Shown here: positions 59,213-64,000 of the stretch, one piece after another
Layout: each line of letters begins with the position of its first letter
Numbering within the stretch: position 1 is the first letter of the stretch
Assembly (NCBI RefSeq): GCF_000154785.2
Contig: NC_015730.1
Coordinates: 2,108,001 to 2,172,000, forward strand
DNA length: 64,000 bases
Reading direction: 5' to 3'
From: Roseobacter litoralis Och 149
GTDB lineage: Bacteria; Pseudomonadota; Alphaproteobacteria; Rhodobacterales; Rhodobacteraceae
Program-made: the position numbers and the translations under genes
Notes under the pieces: model-generated
The model's input: the letters and a program-made list of their open reading frames with translations, nothing else
Database searches by the model: none
What the model was told of the DNA's origin: nothing

Positions 59213-60736
59213 TTGAATTTCTTGAGTTCATTTGAAATGCTGGAAGGCAATTTTGCGATTTCCTTGATGATTGCTTTGGTCACCCTGTGTTGGGTTGCAG
59301 TAAAGTTCAGCTTTCGCAACGCGCCACTGGATGCGCGATACCCAAAACTCAGCGTTGCTGTTGACTTGGTGATCATGCCCTTAGCGGTATTGCTCGTGGG
59401 GAGCCTTACGTACAACGGGCACAAGTGGCTCGGGGTTGGCGACCTGAGCGAATTTATAAACGCGTTGACCCTGTTCAGTTTATTGATGGTTTTAGGGTGG
59501 TGTTGCGCCCGCTTGGTTGAGCTTTTCGTGCTGTCGAAACGCAAGGATGACGACGCAACTTATCTGCCCGGACTTCAGCGTGGCCTGCTGTTCGCGGGGT
59601 TTCTGCTGGCCAGTGCCATCGCGTTTTTCAACATCATGGATTACTCGGTGACCGGAATTTACCTTTCAACCGGGGCCCTCGCCGCTTTGATCGCTTTCGC
59701 GATGCAAAAGACACTGGGTGATCTTTTTTCAGGCATCGCCCTGAGTGTGGAACATCCCTTCCGCTTGGGCGACTGGATCGAACTGGAAGACGGGACGCAA
59801 GGTCAGATCATCGACATCAACTGGCGTGCGACGCGACTGCGCGGGTGGGACAACGCCACCGTCGTTGTGCCAAACAGCACTCTGGCACAGCAGCGCATCA
59901 ACAACATGCATGGAACAAATCACGTCTATGCGGAGTGGTATGAAATCAAGATCCCTGCGGACGTCGATCCAGCCATGGCAAAATCTCTTTTACTCGAAGC
60001 GGCCCTGCGATGCGACAAGCTGTTGAAGAAACCAATTCCCGCTGTGCGTTTGGCAGATGCGTCGACAATACCGTATGTATACACGGTTTGGGTGCATTTC
60101 CCCAACTTCCTGTCCATGTTCGCAGGGCGCGAGCAGCTCTTTCGGGAAATACACTATGCGCTGAAAAGTGCAGGCATTCAGATCGCGCCGGAAACATATG
60201 AGCTGCATTCGCGCAGAGCTGATGTTGTCAAGATAGAGCCCCCTACTTCTCTTATGACGCTCAAAAAACTGGATATTGCCAAGTTCCTGACCGATGAAGA
60301 GCTTGAACAACTGGTGCAGACCAGTGAGAGGCTCATCTTTGATGCGGGAACCACCATCATTGCCGAAGGTGAAGTCTCCCAAGCTTTTGATATCATTGTA
60401 CACGGTGTTGTAGAAACCAGTGTCAAATCCGGCAGCACGTCGTTCAGGCCGATCGACGAGCTGAAACCGGGCCAATACTATGGCCTTTACGCGATGATCG
60501 TAGACGCCCCGTCATTTCAGCAATTTGCCGCCGCAACGGATGTTACGGTCATTCGCGTTCATATCGAGTGTATCCGGGCGCTTTTGACAAACAGACCAGA
60601 TCTGAGTGAAGAGCTCGCACGGATCGTAAAGCAGAGAATGGACACCGCAGAAGAGATGCGGCTCAGGACGGACAATGCGCCTGCACGTCTCACGTTTCAG
60701 GACATCTTGCGCAGGGTCGATGCGCTGATGCGTTAA
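59213..60736 (+). CDS. Mechanosensitive channel (MscS family) with C-terminal cNMP-binding domain
   Basis: The 507-residue protein has about four N-terminal TM helices and the MscS core (ALIAFAMQKTLGDLFSGIAL, then SVEHPFRLGDWIELEDGTQG and RGWDNATVVVPNSTLAQQRI, residues about 160-230). A cyclic-nucleotide-binding domain occupies about residues 350-470 (FDAGTTIIAEGEVSQAFDII, then HGVVETSV). This is the bCNG-type architecture; many such proteins open on cNMP rather than tension. The start is TTG 59213, with AAGGGAAC upstream; ATG 59237 is an alternative. It stands alone and is convergent with the PagL-type gene. Confidence 0.92.
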   Translation: MNFLSSFEMLEGNFAISLMIALVTLCWVAVKFSFRNAPLDARYPKLSVAVDLVIMPLAVLLVGSLTYNGHKWLGVGDLSEFINALTLFSLLMVLGWCCARLVELFVLSKRKDDDATYLPGLQRGLLFAGFLLASAIAFFNIMDYSVTGIYLSTGALAALIAFAMQKTLGDLFSGIALSVEHPFRLGDWIELEDGTQGQIIDINWRATRLRGWDNATVVVPNSTLAQQRINNMHGTNHVYAEWYEIKIPADVDPAMAKSLLLEAALRCDKLLKKPIPAVRLADASTIPYVYTVWVHFPNFLSMFAGREQLFREIHYALKSAGIQIAPETYELHSRRADVVKIEPPTSLMTLKKLDIAKFLTDEELEQLVQTSERLIFDAGTTIIAEGEVSQAFDIIVHGVVETSVKSGSTSFRPIDELKPGQYYGLYAMIVDAPSFQQFAAATDVTVIRVHIECIRALLTNRPDLSEELARIVKQRMDTAEEMRLRTDNAPARLTFQDILRRVDALMR

Positions 60737-60761
60737 TCTGCACGGCGCTGTCCCACTCTCT

Positions 60762-61247
60762 TCAGAACGAAAACGCGTACCTTATCGAAACAGTCTCTCT
60801 TCCCGGGTTGTGACTCTCGATCCCTGCATTTGAGAGATGATCGACGGCCAGTGATATCCGAGATCCGTTGGTCAGCCTGTACCCAAGGCCGATCAGCGTT
60901 CTGAAGTGCCAGTTGCCGCCCAGATCCATGCCGCCGCTGCCTTCATCATAGTACCCGGCGGCGAGGCTGCCCTCGACAAACCAATTGCCCGACAGGTTCC
61001 AGATGCTCGACAATCCTGCGCCGACATAGACGGTTGAATCGTCTTCGAGCTGGAGGAGCGCAAGGCCCGACACGCTGCCCCATTGGTACTTGCGGACCGG
61101 GTTCGTGTGATATTCGAGTTGAAACGCGGGGGACCCGGAGGAGGAGGAGCCGATATCGCTGGCCCCGAGGCCGAGCACAATGTCCGACGCGGTGGCCGGT
61201 GTTGCACCGACTGCAATAGACAGTGCTGATATGTATAGGAATTTCAT
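60762..61247 (-). CDS. Lipid A 3-O-deacylase (PagL-type outer-membrane enzyme)
   Basis: The 161-residue protein has a signal peptide ending PATASD and beta-barrel-like alternating strands to a final aromatic residue (RYAFSF). The motif AVDHLSNAGIESHNPGRE provides His137, Ser139 and Glu151. The His-Ser-Glu spacing (2 and 12 residues) equals that of the PagL catalytic triad His126/Ser128/Glu140. It therefore probably removes the 3-position acyl chain of lipid A and alters endotoxin and outer-membrane properties. Length is as in PagL. It stands alone. Confidence 0.87.
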   Translation of the reverse strand: MKFLYISALSIAVGATPATASDIVLGLGASDIGSSSSGSPAFQLEYHTNPVRKYQWGSVSGLALLQLEDDSTVYVGAGLSSIWNLSGNWFVEGSLAAGYYDEGSGGMDLGGNWHFRTLIGLGYRLTNGSRISLAVDHLSNAGIESHNPGRETVSIRYAFSF

Positions 61248-61395
61248 TTTGTGTGTCTTGATCTTTAAGGTTGTCTAAAAGGGCCAAAACTTCTGCGCAG
61301 CCGCCGCCGGTCAAGGGGTTTAACAGCGCAGAATGTTCATAGGGATCGGCCGCGAATCCATGCTAGGGCCAGTCGCAACGCGGCACAAGTGACCT

Positions 61396-61791
61396 TTAGT
61401 TTCTATTCAGGGTCGCAATACCGAGGGGCACGTTGAACTGCGTGCACCAGATGTAAACCTCATTGAAGTCATCGATATTGATGCGCGCGGCCACCACATA
61501 GGTTTGCAGCCCTGAGAGGTTTTCCAACTTGCCGACATCGCTGGTTGCCACATATTTCCCGTCCCTGCCAAAACCGACGCGCGGATCAGGCGCGCCATCG
61601 AGGCTGAAGTTCGAATCCAGAATGACCAAAGCACCACCATCAGCGGTTTTGATGACCTGCACACTCCCCGTGGTGATATGGTCGCTGGCTCCGGTAAATG
61701 TACCATGGGTTGTTGACTGTTGCGCAAAAGCAGTGAGCGGTGCACATGCCACGATCGTCGCTGTGACTGGAATGAGGAGTTTTTCAAGCAT
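61396..61791 (-). CDS. Exported DM13-domain protein
   Basis: The 131-residue protein has a signal peptide (LIPVTATIVACAPLTAFAQ) and a single DM13 domain: HGTFTGASDHITTGSVQVIK, then GALVILDSNFSLDGAPDPRV and YVVAARINIDDFNEVYIWCT with the conserved near-terminal Cys. DM13 has been proposed to take part in electron transfer. ATG 61791 starts the signal peptide; GTG 61803 is an alternative start. It stands alone between the PagL-type gene and the broken AraC gene. Confidence 0.82.
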   Translation of the reverse strand: MLEKLLIPVTATIVACAPLTAFAQQSTTHGTFTGASDHITTGSVQVIKTADGGALVILDSNFSLDGAPDPRVGFGRDGKYVATSDVGKLENLSGLQTYVVAARINIDDFNEVYIWCTQFNVPLGIATLNRN

Positions 61792-61986
61792 CGCTATGGT
61801 CACTTTCTAACTGGGTGTTTCGACTTTTGAAGCTAAAGCCGTCACGTCGAGACTAGAGAAATTTTCGCGGCATTAATTCCAACCTCGTGCTGTTGCGGTG
61901 ATAAGACTTCAGAATTCCTGAGCGAGGCCTGCCGGACACGTAGTGACGGTAATTTCAATATAAAACATCACTTTATACTCGCTTCT

Positions 61987-62943
61987 TCAAGCTCCAAAAA
62001 CTACCAGAACGAACCAAACCACCCGTTGATCCCCGCCATGCGCAAGATCTTGATAGAAGTCATCGCCTACTCGCGCTGTCTTGCTCTGGTTGGAGTTCTT
62101 GCGCACGACACCCGGGGTCACATCAAGGATCTTCTTGAATGTGTCGGTCATATGGTTTTTCGAGCTGAAGCCCGAAACATGTGCGATTACCGCGAGTGGT
62201 TTGTCTGACTGGCTCAGCCTGCGTTTGGCATCAGCAAGCCGTCGCTCGACGACATATTGATGCGGGCTGCGGCCCATGGCGGTGCGAAAGACGCGCGCGA
62301 AATTATATGTGCTCAGATTGGCAATCTAGGCCAGCTTGTCCAGCGGGAGCGGGTCCGCGAGGTTGCATTCGACGTAATCCAGCACGTCCTGTATCCGGGT
62401 GGCGGTCGCGTTGGCTTGCGATTGAAACCCCGACACCTGTGACAGAAGCAGGTATTTGACGCGCAGACGGAAGAGGCTCGCGAATGCATCGAGCTGCCGT
62501 TCGCTCAGCTGTGTCATGCCATTAGTCCAGCTGTTCACCAGCGTCTGGGCAATTGAGACCAATGCGGGGTCTTCTGCATGATATATTGCCTTTGGCTTGG
62601 ACAATCCGATCACTTTCTCACCAGGCAGCGCCGGACGTGGCCGCGACTGGGCCAGAATGGCAGTTGCGAATGTCATCTGTACGCTCCACCCCGATCTGGT
62701 GGCGAGAATTTCCTGTTCATTCCCCGCGGGCAGAAACACGAACGTAGAGGGCGGCGCGATCTCGCCCCCCATTTCCGACCCTGAGATCGCATAGCTTGCC
62801 GTGGATTTCCCGAGATGGACGTCCAGAAAATCATCGCCTTTCGGAACCCACATGCGATGCGCACCCGGCCTGCGGGCGACCAGCCTGTAGCCGTCCCCAA
62901 CGTGATGAAATCCATCTTCGCGATGAGCATCCGGTTCTATCAT
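61987..62943 (-). pseudogene. AraC-family regulator interrupted by an in-frame TAG
   Basis: One frame of 318 codons encodes an AraC regulator with an N-terminal cupin-like sensing part (residues about 1-200) and a C-terminal double helix-turn-helix. A TAG at 62326-62328 splits it inside the first helix-turn-helix: PLPLDKLA, stop, IANLSTYNFARVFRTAMGRS, then PHQYVVERRLADAKRRL and the second motif ending in KKILDVTPG. The frame does not shift. CAG or GAG is expected at this position. The truncated product (205 residues) would lack all DNA binding. Either the gene is dead or the stop is a very recent mutation, since everything downstream is still well conserved. Confidence 0.88.
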
Positions 62944-63214
62944 TGCTCAGCCATCCCTCGGTTATGTCGGTGGCTTGAATAACAGGGCGCTGATCGGGGC
63001 GTATTTCACGCAGTGTTACATTTTCGAAAAATTGTGAGGGATGACACCTGCATATGCCCGGTCTTTGCGCGACCCAACTCACACGTCGCCGACACAGCAA
63101 TTCTGCAAGACGATTCAGCAAGAGGGTGGAAGAAACGACCCCTGTTCTGCACATAGCCTGACTGCAACGCCGACGCAGTTGACCATTGATCAGCCCCATA
63201 TCAAGGAGGTTCAG

Positions 63215-63523
63215 ATGACAAAAGACAGCGTTACCTTACGCAGCGTGGCCCATGATATCAAAGGTCTGCTCACCCGGGCCAGTCTGGCGGCTGAATTGCT
63301 GGGGCGGCATGATGATGAGACGGTGCGCCTCAAGGCGGATCGCATCATGCGGGCCGTGGATCAGATTGCGCTGATCTGCCAGCGCGACCTCGCCCCCCCG
63401 ATCAACTGTAGCCGCGCAGAGCTTCATGAGTGCGGCGAGGTGGTCAAGCTGATGGAAAAGGTCGTATCGAACGCGCGATCAGGCCATGAGCCGCAGCCCC
63501 GACCCGTTCCATATTTTGACTAG
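63215..63523 (+). CDS. Short histidine-kinase-like (HisKA/DHp) protein
   Basis: The 102-residue protein starts at ATG 63215 with AAGGAGG 5 bp upstream. TLRSVAHDIKGLLTRASLAA followed by ELLGRHDD and LKADRIMRAVDQIALICQRD looks like a HisKA dimerisation helix with an H-box-like HDIKGLLT, comparable to HDIRNPL in kinases. There is no catalytic ATPase domain and no receiver, so it may be a phosphotransfer or inhibitory protein or a relic of a kinase. I cannot assign a partner. Confidence 0.65.
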   Translation: MTKDSVTLRSVAHDIKGLLTRASLAAELLGRHDDETVRLKADRIMRAVDQIALICQRDLAPPINCSRAELHECGEVVKLMEKVVSNARSGHEPQPRPVPYFD

Positions 63524-63717
63524 ACTTTAAATCCCTGTCTGAGATGCCGTCACCTTCCCCCGGATGGCGTCACTCCACCCGATCAGACAGTTGAAGAGGC
63601 GGGTTTTCTTCCTGTTGACCGCCTCGGATTGTCCCGTCCGCACCTGCCGATCTGCGGACGGGGCGCATGCATTGAATTGATGCAAAAAAACTGTGACCAC
63701 TTTAGGAGGATAATGTG

Positions 63718-64000
63718 ATCAAACCATCTGTATTGCCCAGAGAGGCGCGGATACATTCCGGCAAACCAACCCACGGATCGCCCGCCTCACCTGCACATGC
63801 CAGCGATCTCGCCCTGAAGGCGCGGGTGCAGCTTGACAGTCGGGCCGGGGATCAGACGGGGAGACCGGACCCCCCGGCACCGCATGTCTGACACAGGTCC
63901 TCACACAGATTGCATCCGGGCTGCGCGTGCCGCCGCATCAGGCCTATCTGCACAATATCATCCACCTGCATGTGCTTGATCCGATTGACTTTCACTGCAC
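63718..64000 (+). CDS. Unidentified gene, running off the window, possibly frameshifted
   Basis: A strong AGGAGG lies 5 bp before GTG 63718, which opens a frame of 58 codons (IKPSVLPREARIHSGKPTHG and onward) ending at TGA 63891-63893. A second frame overlapping its end is open to the window edge and looks coding (LTQVLTQIASGLRVPPHQAY, then LHNIIHLHVLDP). The two frames can be joined by a one-base change at the run of six C at about 63870-63875. So this is either two overlapping genes or one gene with a homopolymer frameshift. I do not recognise the product. Confidence 0.45.

Noticed and set aside
10131..62943. Amber recoding (pyrrolysine or suppressor) to explain TAG in trbI and araC
   Set aside because: trbI also carries a TAA and has lost its 5' end, and no recoding genes are seen; ordinary nonsense mutation is simpler.

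Overview
The window looks like a chromosomal stretch of a marine alphaproteobacterium of the Rhodobacterales (Roseobacter clade). The signs are GC-rich coding DNA, long same-strand operons joined by ATGA stop/start overlaps, many ABC importers with solute-binding proteins, a SELENBP1-like methanethiol oxidase, and a sulfide/persulfide gene cluster. This placement is inferred from gene content; no rRNA or tRNA gene was seen.

The left part (1-15 kb) is accessory and partly decayed. It holds a 5'-truncated FAD oxidase, two oppositely oriented halves of IS1182-family transposase genes (777-1448 and 9532 to about 10130), a LysR gene cut at the first IS junction, a flavodoxin-fold NAD(P)H oxidoreductase, an RND efflux pair, a YHYH-domain secreted protein, a trbI conjugation gene with two in-frame stops followed by a DUF2274 gene, an arylsulfatase and a tandem DUF302 protein. 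Several stretches of 0.5-1.1 kb have no convincing gene.

From 15 to 31 kb lie two importer systems. The first is an RpiR regulator and DadA-like oxidase with a five-gene dipeptide-type ABC importer. The second is a SorC regulator, MtnA and MtnK facing a ribose-type ABC importer across a near-perfect 31-bp palindrome; this reads as a methylthioribose (or related 5-substituted ribose) uptake and salvage locus. An IclR gene then leads into a methanethiol oxidase, a 2Fe-2S ferredoxin and a DUF2182 membrane protein.

From 34 to 49.5 kb is a large locus I cannot match to a described pathway: a BtpA-like TIM barrel, an APRT-like phosphoribosyltransferase, LysR, a spermidine/putrescine-type ABC importer, a PuuE-like deacetylase, a fungal-type cytosine deaminase, a Rieske oxygenase, an isochorismatase-family hydrolase, and a urea/amide-type ABC importer read toward it and controlled by a MarR gene with a strong operator. 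I propose a catabolic system for a nitrogenous, pyrimidine-like heterocycle. This is the best candidate for an undescribed system.

From 49.6 to 58.3 kb everything is on the minus strand and concerns sulfur: a DsrE-like periplasmic protein, rhodanese, small membrane protein, orphan Rieske protein and methyltransferase, then a perfect 10-3-10 palindrome, then DUF2892, two YeeE/YedE halves, persulfide dioxygenase, an EF-hand protein, a phosphatase/SQR-type fusion and a SulP permease. The right end holds a mechanosensitive channel with a cNMP domain, a PagL-type lipid A deacylase, a DM13 protein, an AraC gene with an internal amber codon, a short histidine-kinase-like protein and a gene running off the end.
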